Assembly: GCA_037042185.1 (NCBI GenBank)
Contig: JAXQJY010000030.1
Span: 1,736,001-1,800,000, forward strand
Direction: 5' to 3'
Source of the DNA: Sordariomycetes sp. S80-01Y
Lineage: Eukaryota; Ascomycota; Sordariomycetes
DNA: 64,000 bases
The notes under the pieces were generated by a model, which was given only the letters and a program-made list of their open reading frames with translations, made no database searches and was not told the DNA's origin. Positions 11,406 to 23,032 of this stretch are shown piece by piece (the stretch's first letter is position 1; every line of letters begins with the position of its first letter). The position numbers and the translations under genes are program-made.

Positions 11406-12092
11406 GGAGGAGATTGTAGGATGACAGAAAAATTGTATATGGTACGAGTACGCATATTGGATGACAAGAAATGGTAATGTTTAACGATACGCTCCTTACG
11501 ATATAGATGTCGGACATCACAGTGGAATAAATCCGTAATCATTGGAAGACATATCTACTGCTCATCGGTGTGATTGAACTACGCAGGGCAGATCGGCAGC
11601 CGACACACTTGGGGCCCAAACCTGCGCTCTTCGTGTGGATATAATGACCATGCATAGTACGTAGTTCTGCTACCTTAACGGCTTTCGCCCCATTCTGTGC
11701 GTAACTCTCTTCCTAAGAGCATGAGATAAGAGGCGATCTACAGTATGGAGTATGCGCAGGACCTACGGTATTAACCTTAGTCCCGCCGCTGATGCCTGGC
11801 CAGTGGAAAATTGAACTTCTTCCGTATTGCTATAAATCTAACAGAAGGCCTATTATGGCACCTTTTGTAAAGCTGCTAGGGTGGCAAAGCATGTAGTTTA
11901 ATGCCATAGAAAGCACCTACGCGATGTAGGTACCCCCAAATACAGGGGAGCGCCCGGCACGCGATCACAACGTCACCGGCAGGCTATCGCCAGGGGTCCC
12001 GGACTCCATCGCGCTGCTGACACCATCGCCTTTCCCTCACAACACCACACCTCCCCCTCACCACCAGCCATTGTCCCCCACAGACCGACACA
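11406..12092. other. Intergenic between GH17 gene and ZIP transporter gene
   Basis: This 0.7 kb holds the 3' UTR of the glucanase gene and the promoter of the ZIP gene. The last 80 bases before the ZIP ATG are C-rich. No RNA gene, repeat or further coding frame is evident. Confidence 0.5.
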
Positions 12093-13446
12093 ATGGCACT
12101 GACACGTCGATTCCTCGCGGCGACATTCTGCGTCTCGCTCTGCGCAGCTCTTGTCGCCGCCGCGCCGCAGGAGGCGACCAAGGACGCGCTGGTTGCTAAC
12201 CTGAGCTTGGACGAGCTGGACGAGCAGCTACAGGTACGTCTGGCGATGCCATGATTTTTTTAAGTTTGTTTCTATAAGAATGCCTCTGACAGAGATATTC
12301 CAGAGCTGTTCCATCGTGCAGGACCTCAACGCCGCGAAGCACGCGCACCACGCCGCCCAGCCGTCCTCCCTGACCACTCGTCTCTTCACCGTCCTCTTCC
12401 CTGGCTCCCCCGCCGTGAACGCGCTCCTCGCGACGCTGTACATTTCCGGCCCGCCGAACTTCCTCCTTGCGCTATGCCCCACGAACATCGACCCCTCGAG
12501 CCTGTCCGTGATGGTGGCGTTCGCCGTCGGTGGGTTGCTAGGCGACACGCTGTTCCACCTGCTGCCGGAGATCTTCCTGGGTGAGGACGAGCCGGAGCGG
12601 GCGAGGCTCGTGCTTGTCGAGCCCAACAGGAATCTCCTCCTTGGGCTGGGAATCTTGGTCGGATTTATGGTGTTTGTGGCTATGGATAAGGGGTTGAGGA
12701 TCGCGACGGGCGGCGCGGGCCACGACCACTCTCATGGGCATTCCCACGAGCACTCGGAAACCGAGGGAACCTCCTCTGCCGTTTCCCCATCGAACGGCGA
12801 GGCCAAGTCCCGCAAGGGCAAGAAGGGCAAGAATAACAAGAAGTCTGATGACAAGGCCGAGAAGGAAATCAACCCCTCCGTCAAGCTGGGTGGCTACCTC
12901 AACCTCATCGCCGACTTCACGCACAACATCACCGACGGCCTTGCCATGAGCGCCTCCTTCTATGCTTCGCCTACCATCGGCGCCACCACGACCGTTGCTG
13001 TCTTCTTCCACGAGATCCCGCACGAAGTCGGCGACTTCGCACTCCTGGTGCAGAGCGGCTTCAGCAAGAGGGCCGCCATGGGGAGCCAGTTCATCACGGC
13101 GCTGGGCGCGCTGCTGGGGACGTGCATCGGCATTGCCGTGCAGGAGATGGGCGGTGCCGGGGCCGAGGACGGCGTGATGCCGCGTAACGCTGGACTTTGG
13201 GGCACAAGCCTGGTAGGTTGAAGATGTCTACTTGGGATGCGAATAACGCTAACGTGACAGACCTGGGGGGACATGCTCCTCCCTTTCACGGCTGGTACCT
13301 TCCTCTACGTCGGCACCGTGGCCGTCATCCCTGAGCTCCTTGAGACCGGTAAGAACAAGGTCGAGGAGCTCAAGAAGACGCTGGTGCAGTTTGCTGCCGT
13401 GGCGCTGGGCGCCGGCATCATGCTCTACATCTCGTGGCACGACTAG
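12093..13446 (+). CDS. ZIP-family zinc transporter (Yke4/SLC39A7-like)
   Basis: Three exons (12093-12233, 12304-13212, 13261-13446) with 70- and 48-nt introns, both in phase 0, encode 411 residues. The N terminus MALTRRFLAATFCVSLCAALVAAA is a signal peptide. Membrane segments follow, including MVAFAVGGLLGDTLFHLLPE, in which the HLLPE motif is characteristic. A His-rich cytosolic loop (HDHSHGHSHEHSE) and a Lys-rich linker come next. The metal-site helices are DFTHNITDGLAMSASF and AVFFHEIPHEVGDFALLVQSG, the LIV-1 subfamily signature. The last exon supplies the final helices (GTFLYVGTVAVIPELLE). LIV-1/KE4 members move zinc from ER, Golgi or vacuole lumen into the cytosol. An ER or Golgi location is inferred from resemblance to Yke4. 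Confidence 0.93.
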
Positions 13447-16400
13447 ATGACGAAGTAGAGAGTCGGTGGCACTTGCTATGAATGGCGTAGATGCATTTCA
13501 TTGGTGACTTGGGCAGTTACGAAGGTCGGCGAGTGAGGAGTTGAGGTGTGGAAAAGTTCCAGAGGCGACGCCCCTTTTTGATGATGTAGATAGGGGTATG
13601 AAGGCCAGCATAGACATAAGGCGTATGGTGATAGGCCTTGACTACTGTCGTGTATGAAATATAGAGGACGGCAAGCGAAATCGAATACGCGCTTTCGCAT
13701 TAACACGAGTATTTGGTTCTGACTCAATGAGGTCCAAGCTGTGCCGCCACTGATGTACGGCATCATCCATATTGATTTGATCAAGGTACCCTCCGCTGGC
13801 CACGAGCCGCAGGTCCGCGCTCTTGTCTTCAAAACAAATTCAAAAAGCCTTGCTAATTGTTTCATGGATTTAATCATCCATTCGGAGCTTCACTCCGGAA
13901 AGTCATACTCATGATGTAATCATCCAAGCGAGCTCCCCATTTTAACTGACGTTACGCGTAGGGTAGCTGGGTCGTCCAACCCCGGCCCGGCCGCAGCACC
14001 TTACCCACCGGCAACATCAGCCAAGGAAGAGCAGCGAACGAAGACGAAAAAAAAACTCTTTCTGATCTGGGGATCTCTGATCCTGGGGGCCGATCATGAC
14101 AGCATTCGAGCGGCGTCCCTCAAAAAGGATTACTTCACGACATCATCGCCCCGAGATGGTGGGAGGGGATGCGGACTCGAAGCTCCGTTTTCTTCTAGAA
14201 GGACGTGCGTTTCTGGAATAAGGTTGGTTCCTGAAATCGAGATTGGCGAGCCGTTGGCGTGGCCAGAGGAAGGGGACCTCCGCGCATGAGGCTCAATGCC
14301 CTTAATTAGGTTAATGGTTTTGATGAATGGGAGCTTCCCTAACCCATCAGGAATAGGCCATGGCAGCTCATGAATAACGCTGAGCACAAGACCGGTCTAC
14401 CGATCACAACGTCACGGCCGGACATGTCGAGTCCTCAGGCACAAGGCACCTCTCATGAGCAGAAAGACCTGAAACCTGCAGTCCAAGCAACGAGAGCACC
14501 CATGGCGTGATTCATCTCTCTGTCTGGCGACCCCATGCTCGCGTCGAGGAAGAGTTGAGGCCCATCGCGATATTGGACTCGACCGCGTCCAACACCTCCG
14601 CCAGCCCCATCAGCGCGTCCCAATGCGGAACTGGACCAACACAGGCTGCAGCGAGCAACTCCACCGCATCGAAATGGCAAAGGAAAACTATGGGGCTGGG
14701 TGGGAGGAAGTACTGTACTTGTCGCGGTCCCCTGGACACGGGGTCCGTTCGAGTGGCCGCGAGCTGCTCGGAGTTGGCAGCAGCTCGAGCGCAAGAGGGA
14801 GAATTTTCTCGAAGGGGGTGGCCGACCGCTCGCGGGCGATATCGGAGGGGGGTATGGCGAGTGGCAGTGGCGGTAGATGGGGGCTGGGTGCGAAAAACTC
14901 TTCACATCCTCCTCCCAGCGTCACCGAGACCAAGGCATGGCCGTCGTGCGAAGGTGGTTGGAATTCATGTCGAGGGCCAGCATGCTCAAAAATGAAGCAG
15001 CTCGCGATAGTTGTCCTTGCAATTGGAGAACCCAGAGATCAGCTGCATGCCCTCGCACCATGCAGGGCATCGTGTCCCGCTTGGGCATTTCTCGGCGGTG
15101 TCGACCACTGAGAGAGGCTACCGAAGGCCCCGCAGCCTCGTCCGCGCCCGCCAGAAACTCCCGAGCTGGCCTCCTCCTATGGGAGCCCAGCATGCGAGGC
15201 TGTATAAGTGGAAGAGAGGCTGCGAAGTGTGTGTGGATTTTGGGCGAGACTTCCCGCCCGAGGCCAATTAAGGCCAGTATAGAGATCCCCGGATTCATCA
15301 CTGCTGCTGCGAAGAGGGAAGCTTCCGAACCGGCTTGGTAGCATGCCTAGCGTCTGGTCGTTCTGACAACTGATGGGAAGATGCGTTTCTGGATGTTGCC
15401 ATTGACTCACCCGACAACGGACCATGGTACGGAGTAGCGCTCCTCAGGCAACATGGCAGCGGCTCGTGGCTTGCGCGTTGCCTGCCATCCATCGATGCCG
15501 CCTTAACTGCCCTGTTGCTACCTCGCTCTCCCTGACCGCCGGGCGCGAAAACGGTCATCGTCCGGCGGAACACCCGTCAATATCGTCAGCTACTCCAACT
15601 TTTTTCCCTGACGTGCTGGAGCCAGAAAAAAGTCTGGACTTGGCCGCGTGCACCTCAGATGCCAAACCAGGCCTGGTTTCGGAACTGGTGTGGAGGGGTT
15701 CGCGCCACTCACGAACCCACGATGCAGCACAAGCTCTCAAGGTGTCGGCGGCGGAGGATATTTTTGGGGGTGGCCCTTTTCGATGGATGGGTGTGCGTGC
15801 TGCGGTGCGCTGCCTGCGTGTCATGGACCCCTGGTGCCTGACCGCCGCCGACGGGAGCAGCGTCGCGAAAGGGGGGGCGGGACATCACGAGATGCTTCGT
15901 GTCCCGTCAGGGAGTCCTGCGAACGGGGCTGACAGGTTTGTCTCATTCGCGGGTTAGGTAATGGCGCGGCGGGATCGAGGTCCAGATTGTGGTCTTATTG
16001 ACATGGCATTTCCCCGTGTGATTGCCATGTCTGGGAGCCGTGGTTGAATTGGGAAGTCAGATGGCACCTGGGGCATGCCTTCACGATGGCTTCATGGGAG
16101 GATGGGAGGGGCGCAAGAAAAGCGGCGAGCAGAAAAGTCAGTTGGGTGAGGCTCACGGAAGCTGGAATGGCAGCATCATCCGGGGCCACTTAGGCTCCCC
16201 CAGGGCATTCCCTCCACGAAACTCAAAATGGACAGGCAAATGCCCTTTCAGCCCGTGATAGAGTTCGCGTATATCGCGATCGCGGGCGGCAGATCACGAT
16301 ATAGACAGCCAGCAAACGGAGGTTGTGATCCGGCGGGATGAGGCTCGAGGGGATCATTCCCGTGGCAGCAGAGCAGCAGAGCCTGAAGCAGGCGAGAGAA

Positions 16401-17108
16401 AGTTGGAGAAGGAGGCACGAGTTGCTGCGTGATTCCCGGATCGGGCGCTGCAGCCCCAATTTTCGGCGGGTACCAACCCCTGCAGAACCGACGCAAAGTA
16501 CCGATACTCGTCCGCCGCAGCTCTGGTCCAGCTATTGCACCATCACGACGTCCTGACGGCCACGAAAAGCGGCGTCCGAGTGTATGACTATTAAAGAGTT
16601 GCTGCTCTGCCCTCCCATGAACCCGTGCTGTTCGTCATATCGTTTCTGCTTCACCTCTCTACCCTAATACCTAATCCATCAAGACGAGACCTTCCTTGCT
16701 GTTGACCACAAGGGCGTCACTCACTGTCACATTACCGCACCTCACAACGAGCAACTTCCGAAGGCCAAACTTCCGAAAGGCCAACTCCCCCTTTTCCCGC
16801 TCACGCCCTTGGCTATTTGCTGCCGAAGACTACTTGATTGATAATAGCCTGTCAAGGTTATTGCCCAAGAGACGTCACATTCTCGGGAATCCTGCGCTGA
16901 ATTAATCAGTTGACACGCCGCGCCCTTGCTGGCTTCTTGTACAAAACCGCCACCACCTCTCCCCTCCCCCAAATCCTGGGCGTTCCAGCAGAGGAGCAAG
17001 ATCTACCAGAAATCACTTGGCGGCAGCAAGCCACACCACATCACTTGACAACCCCTCTTGCACCATTACGACAACAATCGCTGCTGGTTTCGACCGCCCG
17101 CTTCCATC
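13447..17108. other. Long region without a recognisable gene upstream of the arrestin gene
   Basis: About 3.7 kb. Many overlapping frames of 60-180 codons run on both strands, but none has a credible domain, start context or intron pattern, and strands alternate at random. The sequence is not AT-biased, so it does not look RIP-mutated. The last few hundred bases (from about 16,600) are rich in C and short CT runs and look like the promoter and leader of the downstream gene. An unusually long regulatory region, a noncoding transcript or a gene broken beyond recognition are all possible. Confidence 0.4.
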
Positions 17109-18557
17109 ATGTCCAACATCACAGAATCAAACCGCGGTCCCGGCAGGCCTGGAAACGCCATGAAGTCCGCCGTCGAGATCAAGCTCAACCAGCACTTCAC
17201 CAGCCGAGTCTACACCTCTGGCTCCACCGTTAGCGGCAGCGCAGTCGTCAAGTGCGCGCGCGACACCCCTTTTGATGGCTTCGACATCTACTTCACCGGC
17301 GTCGCGGCCACACGGCTCGACTTTGTGCAGTCCTACACAACCAACGCCGTCAGGACTTTCATGAAGCTGCAGATGCCAATCGAGGAGGAGCACGTTCCTG
17401 AGAACAGGGTCTTCAAGGCCGGCGAGACCTACAGCGTGCCCTTCACCTTTGTCGTGCCGCACCACTTGACCATGGGAGCCTGCAACCACGAGTGCCCCGC
17501 CCCTGCGGTGCAGGATCAGCACCTCAAGCTCCCCCCGACTTTGGGGTACTGGGATGGCGATGACCAGGCGCCTGACATGACGCACGTCGAGTATGCCATC
17601 AAGGCAAAGGTCCGCGGTGCGCCGAGGACCAACCAGCCGCTCGAGGGAAAGAAGATCCTCAAGGTGCTCCCCGCCACGGAGGAGGAGCCGCCGCTGGACA
17701 TCACCTTCAGGGACGAGCGGTACTGTCTTTCCAAGACAAAGACCTTCCGCAAGAACCTGCTAGGCGCAAAGTCCGGCGAGCTGACGGCGACGGCCTCGCA
17801 GCCTCAAGCGATCATGGTTCACGCCGATGGCTTCGGGGCGCACGGAACCAACGCCAAGGTCAACCTCGAGTTCGCACCGGCTGCGGCAGACGCTGCTCCT
17901 CCCAAGATCAACTCCATCACCGGCAAGTTGATCTCGACGACCTTTTTCGGTTCTGCGCCGAGCGACGCCCTCCCCAACTTGGGCCCCAAGACGACGTACT
18001 CCCACAACCAGGTCTTGACCTACTCCGCCACGACCAACTTGTTCAGCAACAAGGTCGACAAGCTCAACTGGAGCGAGCACAACGTCACGATGCCCCGCCG
18101 CGACTCGGGCTCCTCAGCCTCGGAATCCCCAATTTCGTCCTCCGACGAGGGCCGCCGTGGCTCGGGCTCGGGCTTTGACTCCAAGTCGAAGAAGTCCAAG
18201 TCCTTGCCCATCCGCCACCGTACTTCGCTCGAGGTTCCCTTCTCCGTTCCCGTGTCGAACAAGAGGACCTTCGTACCGACCTTCCACAACTGCATCATGA
18301 GCCGAACCTACGTCCTCCAGCTCGTTCTCTCCGTTGGTCCTGGAAACACGACCATGACTCTCAGCGTGCCGCTGCAGCTCGGCGTCGAAAAGATCTTTGA
18401 CGAGGAGGAACTGCCTAGCTTCGAGACTGCCCTGGCCCAGAGGGAGGCTGATGGGTTCGCCCCCCGCATGGACAGGCGAGATGAGTCTCCCCAGCGAGGA
18501 GGGCTTCCTGGCTACGACGACTTGAACCACGGATCCCGATCCGTTGCTGTGGCCTAG
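17109..18557 (+). CDS. Arrestin-fold domain protein
   Basis: A single exon; the ATG opening MSNITESNRG is chosen because it lies next to the start of the domain and has an ATC ATG context. An in-frame upstream ATG at 17058 would add 17 unconvincing residues. The product has 482 residues. Residues 20-190 form an arrestin N-like beta-sandwich (VYTSGSTVSGSAVVKC, then PFTFVVPHHL), and residues 210-440 a second sandwich. A Ser/Lys-rich insert lies at about 330-380. The C terminus carries LPGYDDL, which resembles a variant PY motif for Rsp5/NEDD4 ubiquitin ligases. Fungal arrestin-related proteins recruit Rsp5 to nutrient transporters for endocytosis. That role is inferred, since the canonical PPxY is not seen; a Bul-like or uncharacterised arrestin is the alternative. 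Confidence 0.85.
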   Translation: MSNITESNRGPGRPGNAMKSAVEIKLNQHFTSRVYTSGSTVSGSAVVKCARDTPFDGFDIYFTGVAATRLDFVQSYTTNAVRTFMKLQMPIEEEHVPENRVFKAGETYSVPFTFVVPHHLTMGACNHECPAPAVQDQHLKLPPTLGYWDGDDQAPDMTHVEYAIKAKVRGAPRTNQPLEGKKILKVLPATEEEPPLDITFRDERYCLSKTKTFRKNLLGAKSGELTATASQPQAIMVHADGFGAHGTNAKVNLEFAPAAADAAPPKINSITGKLISTTFFGSAPSDALPNLGPKTTYSHNQVLTYSATTNLFSNKVDKLNWSEHNVTMPRRDSGSSASESPISSSDEGRRGSGSGFDSKSKKSKSLPIRHRTSLEVPFSVPVSNKRTFVPTFHNCIMSRTYVLQLVLSVGPGNTTMTLSVPLQLGVEKIFDEEELPSFETALAQREADGFAPRMDRRDESPQRGGLPGYDDLNHGSRSVAVA

Positions 18558-19634
18558 ATGGCCTGATACCCCATGCAAGCACTTTCGCTTGACCATGTTT
18601 CTGGAGCTGTTTTTACTGTTTCACATTCTTTCTAAGGCTGGGTGTTTTCTTCAATGAGTTACGAACATGTTTTGGGCGGACACTCTCCTTTACACCTGTT
18701 TGGCGCTGTTACCGATGGGTTGGTTTTTTTTGCAATATTTGTCCCGGCGTACATTTGGATTCAACTTAATGGGGCCCACGGATGGGCTGTTTCTCAGTTT
18801 TCGGTCTTAGGTACTAGCTCGAGGATTTCCGCGGAAAAAGGAGTCGGGCCAGCGATTGACATTTACTGGATGGTGATTACGATGGGGTGAAGATGAATGA
18901 TACCACTGGTGATCTGCTAGACACCGCATTGTTTCCACGAAAAGGATCTTTTTTTTTCTTCCTTGCAAATGTGACTGCCCCAGCACTATGAGTAGATGCA
19001 CAGCAGTTGACTTTTGAGGTCCAATGCCACACCCAAGACGTTGAACGGCGATCAGGGGTCCAACTCCCGCCCCAACCCAAAGCCCACATCCCGCCTCTGC
19101 CCGCTGATTGGCCGCATCTTGGGCCAGAAACGTACGGCAGAAATGCGCCCACTTCAAGTCGAGCGACCTCCGAGTCCTGCAGCGCGCGTCACTGCAGTGC
19201 GTGCGAGGACCGTAGGTGCCCTTTTTTGTTCCAACTTGAACTTGAACCCCCTTTCCGTGCCTCGTACCACCACCACCCACTTGCCATTCGACTCGCGACA
19301 TTCGACGCCATCATTCCTTTCCCAACACTCGTTTCCGACACAGACCGCACACGAAATACGACGTCGACGCGACCTTTTCGTATTCAGAACATTCCATTGG
19401 GATACTGCCACCGGGCTTGGAGTTTATCTGTGGGCGGTCCGCGGGTTGGGCTTTTGCGACGTCGACCTCCTGCACTTCGGCTGTCACGCGACACGACTCC
19501 ACCGTACGATATTCGAGCTCAGTGCTCCGAGGGAGACAGATCGAGACGGGCAGGACTGTGCTTGGAAGGAAGCCCGACGAATACCTGGCGCGGAAGACAC
19601 CTGACGCGATCCGCGACGGAGCTCCCGGCTCACC
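18558..19634. other. Intergenic between arrestin gene and EMP70 gene
   Basis: About 1.1 kb between tandem plus-strand genes. It contains a T-rich tract (near 18945-18962) and, closer to the EMP70 start, C-rich leader sequence. Long frames here overlap the beginning of the EMP70 gene in other frames and are shadows. No RNA gene was seen. Confidence 0.5.
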
Positions 19635-21806
19635 ATGGTGGGAGCTCTGCGGACAGGCTTGAGCGCGCTGCTCGGCCTCACCCTCGCTGGCACGGCAAAC
19701 GCCTTCTACATCCCAGGCTACTCCATCAAATCCTACCAAGAAGCGGAGCACATCCCGCTCCTCGTCAACAAGGTCTACTCCGACAACACCCAACTCCAGT
19801 ATGCCTACTTCGACCTCCCCTTTGTCTGCCCACCCTCCCCGCACCCCATCGGCGGCGGCCTCCTCTCCGGCCAGTCCATCCCCCTCAACCTCGGCGAGGT
19901 CCTGCGCGGCGACCGCATCATGGCCTCCGACATCGACATCGAGATGAATCGAGACCAGAAGTGCACGTCCCTGTGCAAGCAAGAGATTACCGAGGAGGAC
20001 ATAAACAGGGCCAGAGATATGGTCTCCGAGGGCTACGTGGCGGAGTGGATCGTGGACAACCTGCCGGGCGCGACTAGCTTCGTGACGGTGGACAGGACGA
20101 GGAAGTACTACGCAGCGGGCTTCAAGTTGGGCTACACGGAGTGGAGTCCGAGCGATTCGCAGATGCATTACTACATCAACAATCACCACACAATCGTGAT
20201 TCGGTATCGACGCGCGCCGGGGCGGGCTGGAGACCGCGGCGAGAAGATCATCGTGGGTTTCGAAGTCTACCCCAAGAGCATCGGCCCAGACAACCGGAGG
20301 GATGCCAATGGCTGTCCAGCTGATCTTCAGCACATCGAGGGCGCCTTGGAGCTGAAGCTGCCGCCAAACAAGACGCAGGAAGCTGCAGGGAAGGACTTCA
20401 AGTATCACTCTGATCTCGGTGAGGAGGACGATGCATCGACCATGGAGATTCCGTACACGTATTCCGTGTACTTCCGCGAGGATGAGACCATCGAGTGGGC
20501 GCACCGGTGGGACCTGTATTTTGTCAACCAGGAAGAGGGCTCGCGCATCCACTGGCTGGCCATTATCAACAGCTTGATCATTTGCGGGCTGCTGACGGGC
20601 GTCGTCATGATTATCCTCGCCAAGACGATCCGGACCGACATCAGGAGCTACAAAGAGGCCGTGGCCGAGGATGGCAAGATCCGCGTCAAGCGAAAGGGAC
20701 CGAAGCGAGAGAAGCCTGTTGGGTTGCTGGATCAGGGCGAGGATGGCGAGGTGGACTTTGACGATGAAGAGGAGGCTCTCGAGGACGTGACGGGCTGGAA
20801 GCTGCTCAACGCAGATGTCTTCCGCACGCCCAAGTTCGGAGGCCTGCTAGCTCCAATGGTCGGCTCGGGCATGCAACTGCTCGTCATGGCCGTTGGTCTT
20901 ATCCTCCTGAGCGCCTTTGGCGTCCTCAACCCTTCCTTCCGCGGCGGCTTCATCAGCGTCGGAATAGGCCTGTTCATCTTCGCCGGCCTCTTCTCTGGCT
21001 ACTTCTCCGCTCGCGTCTTCAAGTCCTTCGACGGGAAAGATTACCGACGCAACGCGCTCGTCACGGCCCTCCTCTTCCCCGGCCTCTCCTTCTCCGTCGT
21101 CTTCGTCCTCAACCTCTTCGTCTGGGCGCAAGCCTCCAGCACCGCCATCCCCTTCGGCAGCCTCGTCGCTATTCTGGTGCTCTGGCTGTGCGTCCAAGTT
21201 CCGCTGGTGTACGCGGGTTCCTACTATGGCTTCCTCAAAGCCCCTGTCTGGGAGCACCCAACCAAGACTGGCTCCGTCCCGCGCCAAATTCCCTCCCAAG
21301 TCTGGTACCTCAAATCTCTGCAGTCGATCCTCCTTGCCGGCCTCATCCCCTTTGCAGTCATATTCATCGAGCTGCTCTACGTCTTCCAGTCGCTCTGGCA
21401 AGACAAGAGCGGCTACTACTACGTTTTCGGGTTCCTATCCATCTGCTCGCTCCTCCTCCTCATCACCATTGCGGAGGTCACCATCGTCTCGGTGTACATT
21501 CAGCTTTGCAACGAGAACTACCACTGGTGGTGGCAGAGTTTCCTGGTGGGCGGCGGGAGCAGCCTCTGGATCTTCGCGTACTGCGTGTGGTATTACATCT
21601 TCAAGCTGCACATCCAGGGATGGGTGTCGGGCATGCTGTTCTTTGCCTACTCCGGTGTTGCGTGCTGCATGTACGGGCTCCTGACGGGCACCGTGGGCTT
21701 CCTGAGTGCGTATGCTTTTGTGAGGCGGATATATGGGTAAGTCGTTTCCCTGTCATCTCTACATGGATCTTACTGACGGCGAAACAGAGCCATCAAGGCG
21801 GACTGA
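19635..21806 (+). CDS. EMP70 / transmembrane 9 superfamily protein
   Basis: Exon 1 (19635-21736) and a 19-nt last exon (21788-21806) are joined by a 51-nt GTAAGT/CAG intron, giving 706 residues. The signal peptide ends at about residue 23 (GTANAFYIPGYS, the usual mature start). The lumenal domain of about 270 residues has the family signature (FDLPFVCPPSP, YAAGFKLGY, IVGFEVYPKSI). Nine hydrophobic helices begin at WLAIINSLIICGLLTGVVMI. The last exon contributes AIKAD, completing the C-terminal KxD motif that binds COPI and retains TM9 proteins in the Golgi. TM9 proteins act in Golgi-endosome sorting of membrane cargo, adhesion and metal homeostasis. A model that stops in exon 1 would lose the retention signal. 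Confidence 0.96.
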
Positions 21807-22271
21807 AGAGTGGGCTTTTTGCTTTGCTTTTGGATTTCACTTGGCGCATTGGGGGATAATGGGACATAGACTCGGCGTATTGGTACTATGAGCGATGGGA
21901 AACCAGGCAGCTTTTGTCACGGATGGATGCTAGAACCCTCCTAGATGGGAGATCTAATGTGACTTTGTAAGATTGGCTACGCCCTCCAAAGCCCTTCGCT
22001 GCGTGATTGTCTTCTCCGCTAGAATGAGACGAGGCCACGCCTGAAGCGGATCGCCCGACCGAGTGAAGAGGTGCTCACACGCACTGCGACTGTAGACTGA
22101 CATCAGAAAGACGGGTTGTCTTGTATTCGCTGAATGTAATGCCTATACTTTTAAGAGAAAGGACCATCGTGATATAAATCCAAACTCAAACCGCTGACCC
22201 AAACATCCACCCGCTGGCACTCCACACTCACGCATCGCAGACTGCTAACTTCCAACCCTTACAATGCTCTC
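21807..22271. other. Convergent 3' intergenic region
   Basis: About 465 bases between the ends of the EMP70 gene (plus) and the small basic hypothetical gene (minus). Nothing recognisable apart from presumed 3' UTRs. Confidence 0.5.
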
Positions 22272-22832
22272 TCAGCCCTTTCCAAAGCATCTTTTCATCC
22301 TCCCCAGGATCGTTTCGTTCCGGACCGCTAGGCCACCCTCACACTGAGGGCGCGCAATTCTCCTTGACTGCCACTTCGCTCTCTTCTTCTTGCCCGGAAG
22401 GTCCTCCCTCGCCAAGCTCTCCTTCAATATGCGCCTCAGCTCGGCATGCCTCTTATCCTCCGGCACGAGGGGTGCATGCCCGCGCGCCGGGCTCTCCGGT
22501 GCGAGCACCGGCGAGCGCTGAACGGCAGGCGTCAGCGCCCCGACTTCGTCGCGCTGCTTCTCGAGCTCAGGTGTGCTGACATCCTGACAGTCATCGCTGG
22601 CTCTTGGTCCGCTATTTCTGTTTCTGAGATTCAGGCTGTGCTTCTCATCCACCACGGAGGCGGGCTGATTGCGGATCTGGCAGGCAGGCTTCTGCTTGGT
22701 GTGCCTGCGTGCTCGGCGCGCTTCGCGGTAGTCGCGGTACTTTTCCATGAGGTAGCGAATGGGATCTGAGACGATGCAGCTCGTCTCGGGGGCTTCGTCG
22801 GAGCGATCGAAGGGTTTGCCGCGGGAGGACAT
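22272..22832 (-). CDS. Hypothetical basic protein, 186 aa
   Basis: The ATG at MSSRGKPFDRSDEAPE is preferred; the frame continues 56 codons upstream, but that part is low-complexity sequence encoded by a GAT/ATG microsatellite. The protein has a short predicted helix (DPIRYLMEKYRDYREARRARRHTK), a disordered Ser/Pro/Glu middle and a Lys/Arg-rich C terminus (PGKKKRAKWQSRRIAR) that could be a nuclear localisation signal. It ends with ILGRMKRCFGKG. I recognise no domain. It is the neighbour of the class V chitin synthase gene, in the same orientation, about 0.9 kb away. Codon-level composition resembles its neighbours, so a real but lineage-restricted gene is plausible. Confidence 0.5.
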   Translation of the reverse strand: MSSRGKPFDRSDEAPETSCIVSDPIRYLMEKYRDYREARRARRHTKQKPACQIRNQPASVVDEKHSLNLRNRNSGPRASDDCQDVSTPELEKQRDEVGALTPAVQRSPVLAPESPARGHAPLVPEDKRHAELRRILKESLAREDLPGKKKRAKWQSRRIARPQCEGGLAVRNETILGRMKRCFGKG

Positions 22833-22851
22833 GGCAGGGGGCTGCTGAGTG

Positions 22852-22881
22852 CTGCTGCTGATGATGATGATGATGATGATG
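22852..22881. repeat. Trinucleotide microsatellite (GCT then ATG units)
   Basis: Three GCT-type units are followed by seven consecutive ATG units (22861-22881), 20 to 50 bases upstream of the start of the minus-strand hypothetical gene. On that strand it reads as repeated ATC/CAT and lies in the presumed leader. Confidence 0.85.
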
Positions 22882-23032
22882 AACGAATGTTTGTTGTTTG
22901 GTGACGACGATGATGAGGGTGTGAGTGCTACTAGAATGGGAAGACTTGAGGAGATACACTTTCGAGAATGTAAGAATAGAATGCACATGTTGGAAGCCAC
23001 GTTTGAGTTGCAGGTGATTATCTGTCTGGGTA

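Noticed and set aside
14130-14387. 85-codon minus-strand frame in the long gap before the arrestin gene
   Set aside because: It looks mildly protein-like but has no recognisable domain and no supporting splice or promoter signals.
11962-14415. The same 15-mer at 11962 and 14401 around the ZIP gene
   Set aside because: A few identical 15-mers are expected by chance in 64 kb, and no longer or third copy is seen.
13447-17108. Possible RIP-degraded transposon in the long gap
   Set aside because: The sequence is not AT-shifted, open frames persist and no terminal repeats or transposase-like blocks are visible.
19007-20077. 356-codon plus-strand frame over the EMP70 start
   Set aside because: It runs out of frame across the EMP70 promoter and coding region; the EMP70 frame is certain.
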